The notes under the pieces: generated by a model
The model's database searches: none
Told to the model about the DNA's origin: nothing
Seen by the model: only the letters and a program-made list of their open reading frames with translations
Origin: Lasiodiplodia sp. COLG20
Taxonomy: Eukaryota; Ascomycota; Dothideomycetes; Botryosphaeriales; Botryosphaeriaceae
DNA: 64,000 nt
Reading direction: 5' to 3'
NCBI GenBank assembly: GCA_009801085.1
Contig: VNWV01000007.1
Span: forward strand, 2,294,001-2,358,000
Translations under genes and position numbers: made by a program
Shown here: one piece after another, positions 12,016-22,460 of the stretch
How the letters are laid out: each line of letters begins with the position of its first letter
How positions within the stretch are numbered: the first letter of the stretch is position 1

Positions 12016-12748
12016 ATGCAGCGCATGCTTGCTTCGAGGGCGCGCGCCTCGGCCGCCTCTACCCTGAGCTCGCGGAGCTTCAACCTTACCCAGCAGCGCT
12101 TCGCCCACAAGGTACGAATCCATTGGCCTGCGCCATGGCCTTTCCGCCTTCCCAATGCCGCCGCCGCTTCCGCCGCAGCGTGCTAACGTCACTGCGAACA
12201 ACAGGAGCTCAAGTTCGGCGTTGAGGGCCGCGCTGCTCTGCTCAACGGTGTCGAGACCCTCGCCAAGGCCGTCTCCACCACTCTCGGTCCCAAGGGCCGC
12301 AATGTCCTTATCGACCAGAGCTACGGCTCGCCCAAGATCACCAAGGGTAAGGATTTTTGATGGATAGCGGATACATCCGGACGTTGCTGACAGGATGCAG
12401 ACGGTGTGACTGTCGCCAAGTCGATTGTGCTGAAGGACAAGTTCGAGAACCTCGGCGCTCGCCTCATCCAGGATGTTGCTTCGAAGACCAACGAGGTTGC
12501 TGGTGACGGTACCACCACCGCCACCGTCCTGGCCCGCGCCATCTTCTCCGAGACCGTCAAGAACGTCGCCGCTGGCTGCAACCCCATGGACCTGAGGAGG
12601 GGTATCCAGGCTGCTGTCGAGTCCGTTGTCGAATACCTGCGCGCCAACAAGAGGGATGTCACCACCAGCGAGGAGATTTCCCAGGTTGCCACCATCTCCG
12701 CCAACGGCGATACCCACATTGGTCAGCTTCTCTCCAACGCCATGGAGA

Positions 12749-12785
<37 letters not shown>

Positions 12786-13908
12786 CAAGACCATCGAGGA
12801 CGAGCTCGAGATCACCGAGGGTATGAAGTTTGACCGTGGTTACATCTCGCCCTACTTCATCACCGACCCCAAGCAGCAGAAGGTCGAGTTTGAGAAGCCC
12901 CTCATCCTCCTTTCTGAGAAGAAGATCTCTGCCGTTCAGGACATCGTCCCCGCTCTTGAGGCCTCTCAGCAGCTCCGCCGTCCCCTTGTCATCATTGCTG
13001 AGGACATTGACGGCGAGGCTCTGGCTGTCTGCATTCTGAACAAGCTCCGCGGCCAGCTCCAGGTTGCCGCCGTCAAGGCCCCCGGCTTCGGTGACAACCG
13101 CAAGTCCATCCTTGGCGATCTCGGTGTTCTCACCAACGGTACCGTCTTCACCGACGAGCTTGACCTCAAGCTCGACCGCCTCACCCCCGACCAGCTCGGT
13201 TCCACCGGCTCCATCACCATCACCAAGGAGGACACTGTCATCCTCAACGGTGAGGGCACCAAGGACGCCGTTACTCAGCGTTGCGAGCAGATCCGTGGCG
13301 TCATGAACGACCCCACCACCTCCGACTACGAGAAGGAGAAGCTCCAGGAGCGTCTTGCCAAGCTTTCTGGCGGTGTTGCCGTCATCAAGGTCGGCGGCGC
13401 CTCCGAGGTCGAGGTTGGCGAGAAGAAGGACCGCATTGTCGATGCTCTGAACGCCACCCGCGCCGCCGTTGAGGAGGGTATCCTCCCCGGTGGTGGTACC
13501 GCCCTCCTGAAGGCCGCCTCCAACGCCCTGAACAACGTCCCCTTCGCCAACTTCGACCAGCAGCTCGGTATCTCGATTGTCAAGAACGCCATCACCAAGC
13601 CTACCCGCTCCATCGTCGAGAACGCTGGTGCTGAGGGCAGCGTCGTTGTTGGCAAGCTCATGGACGAGTTCGGCAAGGACTTCACCAAGGGTTACGACAG
13701 CGCCAAGGGCGAGTACGTCGACATGATTCAGGCCGGTATCCTCGACCCCTTCAAGGTCACCAGGACCGCTCTTGTTGACGCCAGCGGTGTTGCTTCGCTG
13801 CTTGGCACCACTGAGGTCGCCATCGTCGAGGCTCCTGAGGAGAAGGCCCCTGCTCCTCCCATGGGTGGCATGGGTGGTATGGGCGGCATGGGCGGCGGCA
13901 TGTTCTAA
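12016..13908 (+). CDS. hsp60: Mitochondrial chaperonin HSP60 (GroEL family)
   Basis: Matrix chaperonin that folds imported proteins with HSP10. Exons 12016-12111, 12205-12346, 12401-13908; 1746 nt, 581 residues. The first exon encodes a basic, Arg/Ser/Ala-rich mitochondrial presequence ([20 protein letters not shown]..). The mature part starts around [20 protein letters not shown]-binding signatures are present: [18 protein letters not shown] and [16 protein letters not shown]. The chaperonin signature [16 protein letters not shown] lies near residue 440. The C-terminus is the characteristic Gly-Gly-Met repeat ending GGMF. Intron 1 has a perfect GCTAAC branch site at 12182-12187. Length and motifs are normal for the family. 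Confidence 0.98.
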
Positions 13909-15198
13909 ACTGCTGCCCCGCTCTAAAGAAAACTTAAAACAAAAAAGATCAGAAAAAGCGTTTCTCCATTCCTCCGTCACCCTGTATACCCGCTGTCTAC
14001 TACCTCTACCTTTTCAAAACCTGTGTTAGTTATTAGCACCTCATCTCCGCTCTTATAAAACTCATTGTTTCTGGCTACAACTGGGCATGGCGGAGCGAGG
14101 AGTTTTTATTTGTATGATATTGTATCTACCAAGCGACGAACGACCAAAAAAGAACAATGAAGTTGAGTGACAATGTAAATCAGCGACGCATGAACGTGGT
14201 GATTAGCAATATAATCAACTAATAGTAGCAACTGCCGCTTTGAGAGAACGGCGTCTTCCATGCGTGCAATCGACTTGCCTATATTAAGATGCAGGCAGCG
14301 GCGTGTGTGTGCTCTAGGCACGGTGCGCCTCAGAGTCAGGAAACGGCCATTGTTTCTCCTATGCGAAGCGGTGTTGATATGAAAGGCTCTGAGGACCCCG
14401 CGCCATCGACTTTGTTGTCAGGTGGGATGATTCGGGATGCATCGGGCAGCTGGGTGATGTCATCTGCAGAACGTGGGGCTCGCAGGCGGCAGGCCGCGCG
14501 GGACCAGACGAGCGAGAGGCTATTGAAAGCCGAAGACCCTGGTGATTGGCGCTGCTCAGGAGGGGGCAGCCGGTCGCCGACGGGATCGCCTCAGGAGATG
14601 AATATTGAGGGGCAGTCGAGTCGAGCACCCGTGGCGCATTGATGCCGCGGCCAGCGGGAGGAAGCGGCGGCTCCTGTTCCATGGAAGCGTAGCCTTGATG
14701 CCTGAGCCACGGTCGCATTTCCAGGACAACAGCGCTCAGAGGGCGTTAGGCGGCAACAATGCATTGTAGCCTGGAGGGAATGCTGGGCAACGGCAGCAGC
14801 GGACGCGGCAAGCATTGTTTACGGTGCGATCTCGTCCATGGCAGACCAGCGGTGGGTGCTTGGGCGGCACAGGGCTGTCAAAGTGGCTCAATCTCCAGTC
14901 CCCACTAGCTGGCCGCTCTCTGCCCCTCTACCGAACAACTTCCTTCCAGTCCGCAACACCTTCTTGCATCCACACCCGCACAACCCATTCCCCTCCGCCG
15001 CACTCCCCAAAGCGCCTTCGCACGCTCCATTCCTCGCTGTGAGTCGCCCATCCTCCTGCTCGACGCCCTCCTGCGCATGACGCCACCGCCTGGCTGCCCG
15101 CCCGCCCGCTGCCTACATGCGCTGACGACGGTGCTGACAAGTTTCCTTCTGTTGACAGTCTTCCGTCTCCAACTTCACCACCTCACATAACAGTCGCA
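13909..15198. other. Intergenic region between HSP60 and cofilin
   Basis: Contains the HSP60 3' UTR and, from about 14,900, a C-rich and CT-rich stretch that is probably the cofilin promoter and 5' UTR. ORFs in it are short and lack any domain. No RNA gene is seen. Confidence 0.55.
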
Positions 15199-16092
15199 AT
15201 GGTAAGTGTCCTCGGCGGTTTCCTCGTCGTTGTTAGATGCTAATTTGTCCGCGCGCTGCAGGCTTCCTCCGGGTTCGTGATTCCTGCCCCTACCCCTCCC
15301 CCTCAACGCCTCGCTCGCGCGCCCCGGTCGCCGCTCGCTATCTACGCAGCCCCGGCCCCGCGCACGCGACGATGCCGAAAGCAGACGCGCCCTCGCCACT
15401 GCTCATGCCGCGATCATTGATAGCGCTTCCGCTCGATGACGCCGTCCACCGCTTTTTCGCTTCGCTGCTAACTTGCGCTCGCGTGCTTTTAGTGTCTCGG
15501 TCTCCCCGGACTGCGTCAGCATCTTCAACGACCTTAAGCTGGGCAAGGAGCTCAAGTGGATCGTCTACCAGATCGCCGACAACGGCAAGGAGATTGTCGT
15601 CGAGCACTCCGAGAAGAAGTCTGAGGAGAGCGAAGAGGAGCAGTGGAACAGGTTCCGCGAGTTCCTGCTCAACTCCAAGACCAAGAACAAGGCAGGCAAG
15701 GAGGGCAGGGGTGCACGGTACGCCGTCTACGATGTCATGTATGACGCGGCTGCCGGCTCTTACGGCGAGGGTCTGAGGTACGTTTTTGCTGATTTTCTCC
15801 CTCGTCCCTCCGAACGCCAACGATGCTGACGAGCCAAAACAGGAACAAGATCACCTTCCTCTCCTGGATCCCTGATGACCTTGCTCCCTGGGTAAGCATA
15901 ATCTTTGGATGATCATTTCACTCTTGCGCATCCAGGTACTGACATCGCGTACAGCCCAAGATGGTTTACTCTTCCTCCAAGGACGCCATCAAGCGCGCCC
16001 TTACCGGCATCGCTCTCGACATCCAGGCCAACGACGATGCTGACATCGAGTTCGCGACCGTCATTGAGAAGGTTTCCAAGGGCCGCTTCTAA
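15199..16092 (+). CDS. cof1: Cofilin / actin-depolymerising factor
   Basis: Severs and depolymerises actin filaments. Five exons: 15199-15201 (only the ATG), 15262-15272 (11 nt), 15493-15777, 15843-15891, 15955-16092; 486 nt, 161 residues. The joined start MASSGVSVSPDCVSIFNDLK matches the conserved ADF N-terminus, whose early Ser is the regulatory phosphosite in animals. Other ADF marks are KWIVYQIADNG, YAVYDVMYDAA, NKITFLSWIPDDLAPW (W|P spans the last intron) and the long F-actin-binding helix after KMVYSSSKDAIKRALTGI. It ends KGRF. Splitting the start over two tiny exons makes this gene easy to misannotate. It converges with GET5. Confidence 0.95.
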
Positions 16093-16647
16093 GCTCGCGG
16101 GGAAAAAGGCAAAAATGGCCTGTTCTGTCACCAAGACAGGCACTCTTTTTCTTGATAGCAAAATGAGCGCAAACACTTGTTTGTTTCTGGAAGCATTCAC
16201 GAGGCATGCTAGTGGAGGCGGCTGGGCGGTGTGGAACAGTTGAATACCCTCAGTCGTGGAAGATGGTCGCGGGGAAGGGCGGCGTGTTGATGTTCTTTGC
16301 AATAATGCTGCTGCTGCCGCGCGGCTCCTGCCTGCCTGATAGCACAAGTTTGGGATGATAGAAGGAAAATGCTTTACTCTGGCAATACTCGTTTTCATTG
16401 ATATGTATGCACGTGCTCCCTGCCTGTACTGCTCGTATCCGTCTTGAAGGTCTCCATGAATCTAGTATTCGTCCCGAGGAGTCTTAGAGGGCTGCGCCAA
16501 CGGTATCAAGCGCTCACTATCGCATTACACACCCAACTTTTTTTCTTCTCTCATCGAAACGCTCGAACGCAGACCAGAAGAGAATCTCGTCGTGTCTCTT
16601 CTCTCAGGCGACTGATACTAAAAAAGGAAAGGAAATGGAAATGGAAA
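16093..16647. other. Convergent 3' intergenic region (cofilin / GET5)
   Basis: Lies between two convergent stops and should hold both 3' UTRs. No ORF of interest and no RNA gene is seen. Confidence 0.55.
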
Positions 16648-17567
16648 CTATGCGCTGCCACCCTTCTGCTGCCAGGCTTCCTTGAACACGCCCGCCAACC
16701 TCTCCCCTTCCCCTTCATCCTTCAATCTCTGCACCAGGAAGCCCTTCAAGTCCGCCCAGAACTCATCCGTCTGCAGTATTCCGGCCGCCTCCTCCGGACC
16801 CGCGGCCACGGGCGCCTCGCCCATCTCGATTTCCGGCTGCGAAGGCTGCGGCGGTGGTGGTGCAGCTGCAGCGGGAGGGACGGCGACCGGCGGGCTGGCG
16901 ACGCGTTCAGGCGTCGAGATGGCCGGCGTGCCTGCGGAGGGCGTCCCGCCTCCACCGAGCACCATGATGCTGAACTCGACGGCGAGCGGGGACGACGACG
17001 CCGCCGCCGCATCGACCGCCGCTGCGCCGAGCACGTCCTTGATCGTCTTGGTGTCGTTGACGGGCTTCTTGGCGTGCAGGACCTTGATCTTGTCGGTGCG
17101 CAGGTCCGACGCGCCCGAGCCCGCGGCGTAGGCGGCTTTGAGGTCGTGGATCGAGGTCGTGGCGATGGAGACGGGCGCGGGGAGCGTGTAGGTGGGGAGA
17201 GTGGCGCGCGTGGGCTTTAGGGTGACGGTTGCGAGGGGCCCTTCGGCGGCGGCGGTGGGGGCAGAAGTTGCGTCTGCGGTCGTTGAGGTGGGTTCGGTGG
17301 TGCTGCTGCTGCGGGTGGTGGGTTTGCGCTTCGGTTGAGGCATGCGCGGGAGGATGAACTGGGCGGGGAAAGTCAGTATATGGCAGCGAGCAATTCGAGC
17401 AGTAGGTGTCTTCATGTTTGATAGGGCGTAACATTTCCGGGGGGGAGAGGACGTACGGCCGGCTGTGCTGGGTAGCTCTTGGGGTCCACGACATGGTCGC
17501 TGGAGAGGCGGGCGGGGCGCGCCTCGAGCGCTGTGAGGAACTGCTTTGCGAATGCGAGTTCCGTCAT
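16648..17567 (-). CDS. get5: GET5/MDY2-like ubiquitin-like protein of the tail-anchored protein pathway
   Basis: Probable Get5, which bridges Sgt2 to Get4 and helps deliver tail-anchored proteins to the ER. Exons (minus) 17567-17457 and 17358-16648; 111+711 nt, 273 residues. The N-terminal Get4-binding region reads MTELAFAKQFLTALEARPAR and then crosses the intron into FILPRMPQPKRKP, as in fungal Get5 proteins. A ubiquitin-like domain spans about residues 75-170 (ATVTLKPTRATLPTYTL, then KIKVLHAKKPVNDTKTIKDV). A Pro/Ala-rich linker leads to a C-terminal helical dimerisation segment, EFWADLKGFLVQRLKDEG. It shares a 276-bp divergent promoter with NOP2. Identification rests on domain order and on the N- and C-terminal motifs. 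Confidence 0.85.
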
Positions 17568-17843
17568 GGTGACAGAAACTTTATGTGCTGTAGAATGGCA
17601 GCGGCAGGCGGTTGAAGGAGCAAAGCGCGTGAGCGGGGGAGGAGCTTAATGTTGGCGCAATTGGGTGATGATGCTAGACTTGGCGGGACCTCAGCGATCA
17701 AGGCGGTGGGGAATTCTGCCACAACGCACGGACTGGGTCCCGGATTTTTTGCGATCTGAGGCCTGCGCCGAAGCTTTGCTGCTTGTCTTTTTGCCGGGAT
17801 TTTCACAAATTTCTCCCCCCTTCACCTTTTTCCCACCGCAAAC
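17568..17843. promoter_or_regulatory. Bidirectional promoter GET5 / NOP2
   Basis: Only 276 bp separate the two divergent start codons, so both core promoters must lie here or overlap. The NOP2 side ends in a pyrimidine-rich stretch (about 17,806-17,835). I see no clear TATA box. Confidence 0.6.
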
Positions 17844-20093
17844 ATGGGTCCCAGCCGTCGCATGAAGAAGCAGGGCATGCCCGCCCCGCTAGATGAATCT
17901 CTCGTCACCCGCAAGCGCAAGGACGCGCCCGAGCCCCAGCCCGCCGTGCAACAAAACGGCAAGCCGAAGAAGCGCAGAACCTCTGGCGAGGGCGTCTCAG
18001 TAAAACCCGCGAAGAAGGTCAAGGAGGATGTCAAGCCCAAGACCAATGGCAAGGCCGCCTCCGCTGCGAAGGAGAAGTCCAAGGCCAACGGCGTGAGCAA
18101 AAAATCCAAGAAGGCGCCTGTGCCGGAGTCTGAAGATGAGGACGAGGAAATGTGGGAGGACGATGACGAGGATATAACCGGACTGGACGAGCTTGACTCC
18201 GACGAGTTGCCTTCCGGCGACGATTTCTTGGACGAGGACGAAGACGATGTTGTCGACTCGGACGACGATATGCCTGGCAAGCAAGCCATGTGGTCGGAGG
18301 ATGAAGATGATGAGGAGGATGCTGCGGAGCGACTGACGGCCGCCAATATCGAAGGCTTGTCGCGGAGGCTCGATATGCAGAGGGCGCAAGAGGAGGCGGA
18401 GGCGCAGGCTGAACTGGAGGAGGCTGCGATGCAGACCAACATTGCGGGCGACCGTCCCAAGATCCTTGGCGACGCTGATAGCGACGATGAAGATGGTGCA
18501 GGTGTGGGTCTTGCGCCCGATCTTCAGCTTCTCCGCACTCGCATCACCGACACCATCCGCGTGCTGAATGATTTCAAGAACCTGGCCGAGCCTGGCAGGT
18601 CGAGAGCAGAGTACACGGCCCAGGTGCTCAAGGACATTTGTGCCTACTACGGATACTCGCCTTTCATGGCGGAAAAGCTCTGGACTCTTTTCCCCCCGAG
18701 CGAAGCTTTCGCATTCTTCGAGGCTAACGAGACTCCTCGTCCCGTTGTCATCAGGACAAACACACTCCGCACCCACCGTCGCCAGCTTGCGCAGTCTCTC
18801 ATCAACCGTGGCGTGACGCTTGAACCAGTTGGCAAGTGGTCCAAGGTCGGTCTTCAAATCTTCGAGTCGTCCGTTCCCATTGGTGCCACTCCCGAATACC
18901 TCGCTGGACACTACATTCTTCAAGCTGCATCCTCTTTCCTCCCCGTTATGGCTCTCGCGCCTCAAGAGAATGAGCGTATTCTTGATATGGCCTCTGCTCC
19001 TGGTGGTAAAACGACACACATGGCTGCACTCATGAAGAACACCGGTTGTATCTTCGCGAACGATGCCAACAAGGACCGTGCGAAGGGTCTGATCGGTAAC
19101 ATTCACCGTCTGGGTGTCAAGAACACCATTGTCTGCCACTACGATGCCATGGAGTTCCCGCGCGTCATTGGTGGCTTCGACCGTGTCCTGCTCGATGCTC
19201 CTTGCTCGGGAACTGGTGTCATTGCCAAGGATGCTAGCGTCAAGACGAACAAGACCGAACAGGATTTCATGCGTCTGCCCCACCTGCAGAAGCAGCTTCT
19301 CCTGCACGCCATTGACAGCGTCGACCACGCTTCAAAGACTGGCGGTTACATCGTCTACTCGACCTGTTCCGTCACGGTTGACGAGAACGAGCGTGTGGTG
19401 CAGTATGCGCTTGAGAAGCGGCCGAATGTCAAGCTTGTTTCAACCGGTCTTACTTTCGGAAAGGAGGGTTTCACCAGCTTCCAGGGACGCCAGTTCCACG
19501 CGAGCCTCAAGGAGACGCGACGCTACTACCCGCACGCCTACAACGTGGACGGTTTCTTCGTTGCCAAGTTCAAGAAGATTGGGCCGACTCCCGCCAACGC
19601 TGTCAGCGCCACCAACGCCAGCACAAAGGCTGGAAAGACCTACAAGCCCAAAAAGGAGAATGATACTCTGGTTGCGGATAAGACCCCTATCACGACGGAT
19701 GAGAGCGGGAAGGAAACGGAAGATGACTTTGGTGGCTGGGATGATGAGGAAGATGAGAAGATCATCGAGAGGAGCATCAAGCACCAGATGAGGAAGAAGG
19801 GCAAGGACCCGAGGGCAGTATTGGGCAAAAAGGCGAAGAAGGACAGCGAGAAGGCATCGGAAGAGGGTGAGAAGAAGGCAGATGAGAAGACGGAGGCGAG
19901 TGAGGTAGCGAAGGAGAGGAAGGAGAGGAAGGAGGCGAAGGAGAGCAAGAGCAAGAGCTCGAAGGGTGACAAGGCGAGCAAAAAGGAAGGCAAGGCGCCT
20001 GTCAAAACGGGAAATGAGGACGCAAAACAGGCCAACGGCGAAGCCGGGGCCGGCCCGAAGGGTAAGAAAAAGGCGGGGAGGAAGTCGGTGTAG
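17844..20093 (+). CDS. nop2: NOP2-type 25S rRNA (cytosine-C5) methyltransferase
   Basis: Nucleolar RsmB/Nop2-family enzyme that methylates a cytosine of large-subunit rRNA and is needed for 60S biogenesis. Single exon, 749 residues. Residues 1-120 are Lys-rich with nuclear-localisation-like stretches, followed by a very acidic region (to ~170). The catalytic domain includes PVVIRTNTLRTHRRQLAQ, SAM motif I ILDMASAPGGKTTHMAALM, Cys454 in LDAPCSGTGV and catalytic Cys508 in VYSTCSVTVDENE. These are the two cysteines expected for an m5C RNA methyltransferase. The C-terminal ~150 residues are Lys/Glu/Ser-rich and disordered. No intron is needed. The start MGPSRRMKKQGMPAP is the normal N-terminus of fungal Nop2. 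Confidence 0.97.
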   Translation: MGPSRRMKKQGMPAPLDESLVTRKRKDAPEPQPAVQQNGKPKKRRTSGEGVSVKPAKKVKEDVKPKTNGKAASAAKEKSKANGVSKKSKKAPVPESEDEDEEMWEDDDEDITGLDELDSDELPSGDDFLDEDEDDVVDSDDDMPGKQAMWSEDEDDEEDAAERLTAANIEGLSRRLDMQRAQEEAEAQAELEEAAMQTNIAGDRPKILGDADSDDEDGAGVGLAPDLQLLRTRITDTIRVLNDFKNLAEPGRSRAEYTAQVLKDICAYYGYSPFMAEKLWTLFPPSEAFAFFEANETPRPVVIRTNTLRTHRRQLAQSLINRGVTLEPVGKWSKVGLQIFESSVPIGATPEYLAGHYILQAASSFLPVMALAPQENERILDMASAPGGKTTHMAALMKNTGCIFANDANKDRAKGLIGNIHRLGVKNTIVCHYDAMEFPRVIGGFDRVLLDAPCSGTGVIAKDASVKTNKTEQDFMRLPHLQKQLLLHAIDSVDHASKTGGYIVYSTCSVTVDENERVVQYALEKRPNVKLVSTGLTFGKEGFTSFQGRQFHASLKETRRYYPHAYNVDGFFVAKFKKIGPTPANAVSATNASTKAGKTYKPKKENDTLVADKTPITTDESGKETEDDFGGWDDEEDEKIIERSIKHQMRKKGKDPRAVLGKKAKKDSEKASEEGEKKADEKTEASEVAKERKERKEAKESKSKSSKGDKASKKEGKAPVKTGNEDAKQANGEAGAGPKGKKKAGRKSV

Positions 20094-21166
20094 TGTCTCG
20101 GCGGATCGTCAGGTGACCGTGAATCGCGTCGGGGGCAGCTGTATAAATTCTTTGCTTTGGTAGACGCATCTGCTGGCGCTGGCGGAGTTCTATGGGAGGC
20201 CGCACCGGCCCGCAGACATCTGAACCGGCCTCAGTCTGCGAAGAATGTCAAGGTTGATTTTAGCTTTCCACAAGCAGTACCCGGCAGTCTGGATAGAAGT
20301 CTGGTACAGATCCCTACTGCATGGGGCAAGGATGGCCGCATCCGAGCGCCTTTTGCTCTCGTGCCGGCGGGGCAGAACGGCTCAACGCAGCCTGTTCCGC
20401 CGCGTGGGCGCCTCGTCTCGTCTTTTTGCAGCCCGACACTTCTTTCGACCTGACCGCAAAAGAGCCCTCCCGCTCCCACCCCTGACCTGCAGCATCCAGG
20501 ATACTGCTGGTTACAAACCGCGCCACCGACGTCAGCAACTCGGCTTCCATAACGACCTCCTTCCTGCCCGGCGCAGCCAGAAAAAAAATAAGTTGAAAGG
20601 GCCGGGATTGACAGGGATCAGGAGACCAGCTGAGCAACTGCGAAAAAGACCCTGCAGGAGACCAACCGCTTCCCGTCGTGCCGCGCCGCTCGACTCCTTC
20701 CTCCCTCTAGCCTTGCGAACCCCCACACGCTCTTACACCCCCAACCAAACCACTCTTTGCCAGGAAGGGCTACTGCTGCCATCCGTCGTCCACCGCCGGT
20801 CCTCCGGAAAGCCCGGCGCTACCTGACGGCCAAGAGGGAACCTACCGCCGCTGTCCTTTCCGCCGTGCTCTTGTCCACAGCCGTCAGACGCCGGTCACCG
20901 TTTCTCCCCCCTCTTCTCTCTGCAGAGCCCGGGTCGTTGGGTTCGACTCGAGCCAGAGCCGAATCAGTCTAAGCCGCGCCGCCGGCCGGGTTCCGCCGCG
21001 CAGGATCTGACCTCGTCGCTGAGGAAGAGCTGGGAGAATAGCGGTCAAGAGCAGCAGCAGCAGCAGACGACGTAGAAGCAGCAGCAACAGCAGTCAACGC
21101 AGACTCCACCAAGCATCCACGTAGACGCGCGCATTACTTTCAACGCTGGCCAAGGAAATCGTCGCT
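20094..21166. other. Intergenic region and CAG-repeat leader of the kinase gene
   Basis: No gene supported; ORFs here lack family features. The last ~130 bases carry interrupted CAG/CAA repeats (21051-21093) shortly before the kinase start codon, so they are probably transcribed as 5' UTR. Confidence 0.5.
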
Positions 21167-22460
21167 ATGGGCACAACTACACCAGCGCCGACCCCAAGGT
21201 ATGCTTACGATAGCCCACTGAACTCTTTCCACACGACCCAGCAGTCAAGTATAGATGAGCGTAGCGCCCCTGGGACAGTCTCCTGCTTCCACCGCTACAT
21301 TCGCACACACTTGCCTTACCCGAGCCCCCCGCTCTGCCCCTCCACCCTTCAAGCCCCACTTCTTGCGTCATCAACACCCATACCTATCACGAGCATGAAC
21401 CTAACGGACGTTGCATACTTACAGAAGCCGGGTGCCTCGTCGGCCGTGGCGCCTCCTTTCGGAGGATGTGCCGCTGATACCGGAGAACGCGGTCGACCTA
21501 TTCCCGGAGAAGCTGGGTCCGCGAATCTTCTACCTGCCGTCGGCGAACGCAATCCTGAAGAAAGGACCAACGGTTCGAATGGCCGAGGCAGAGGCTATGC
21601 GCTTCGTGAAGGCGAAGCTGCCCAACGTGCCGGTGCCAGAAGTCTACCAGAGCTTCATGAAGGACGAGCTAGGTTTCATTCTCATGGAGAAGATTGAGGG
21701 CAGGCCTCTCAGCGAGATATGGGAACGACTGGACCCTGAGAAACGTGCCTTCATCATCGAGCAGTTGCGCGGCTTCATCGCGCAGTGGCGCGAGCTCAAG
21801 GGCGATTGGTACGGCAGCTTAGGTGGCGGCAGCAGCGTTGCGAACTATGGTGACCACCATCACCCGCACCATCACCACCGTGGCAGCACCGGCAGCAGCA
21901 GCGCCGGCTCTGACGCATACAGTCCGCATCCTGGCGATGCCTCTCCCCCGCCGCCGCCGCAGACTCCGGCCATCGAGCCTGGCAGCGGGCCCGGCGGCCC
22001 CTGCGAGGACATTGTCTTCAAGCACCTGTGCCTGGCCAGTCCAGGCGAGCAGAAGACGTATGGTCCGTTCAACACACGCGCTGAATACAACTCGGGTGTG
22101 GTTGAGGCGCTGCGCAACAGCCGCACGACGGGCGAGCTCAGCGAAACCGACGAGCCTCTAGTGACACGTATCCAGGCTGAGAATGATTCGGACGAGAAGG
22201 TCTTCACGCACGGCGACCTACAGCCGGTTAACATCATGGTCGACCCCAAGACACTGCGCATCACTGGCATCCTGGATTGGGAGACAGCAGGATATAGCCC
22301 GCCGGAGCGCGAGTATTGCGAAGGCCGTAGCCGCGGGCGTGAGGAGGTGTGGCGCCGTGTACTGGACAGCCTGTTCGAGGACGACGTCAAAGAAAAGTAC
22401 AAGCTCTGGCGCGACATTGACTGGGCGCTCGTGGCGCATAGTCGCGTATGGAGCAAGTGA
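21167..22460 (+). CDS. Aminoglycoside-phosphotransferase-fold (APH/choline-kinase-like) kinase
   Basis: Small-molecule kinase of the large fungal APH family; substrate unknown. Exons 21167-21198 and 21425-22460; 32+1036 nt, 355 residues. The junction gives MGTTTPAPTPRSRVPRRPW. N-lobe: EAEAMRFVKAKLPNVPVPEVY followed by GFILMEKIEGRPLSEIW, a usual APH hinge. Catalytic loop: HGDLQPVNIMVD with His273 and Asp275, followed by the metal-binding segment ITGILDWETAGYSPPERE. Between the lobes is a low-complexity insertion (about 21819-22000) rich in Gly/Ser, His (His codons in runs) and Pro, not typical for the family. The first intron is 226 nt, long for this genome. Confidence 0.85.

Noticed and set aside
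12007..13980. 657-codon minus-strand ORF opposite HSP60
   Set aside because: It is a mirror of the highly biased HSP60 codon usage and runs across its introns; antisense ORFs of chaperonin genes are a known artefact and this one has no domain.
17997..19328. 443-codon minus ORF opposite NOP2
   Set aside because: Shadow of the NOP2 reading frame; repetitive composition, no recognisable family.
20245..20826. 193-codon plus ORF between NOP2 and the kinase
   Set aside because: Arg/Pro/Ser-rich without domains and overlapped by similar ORFs in other frames; probably UTR or promoter sequence.
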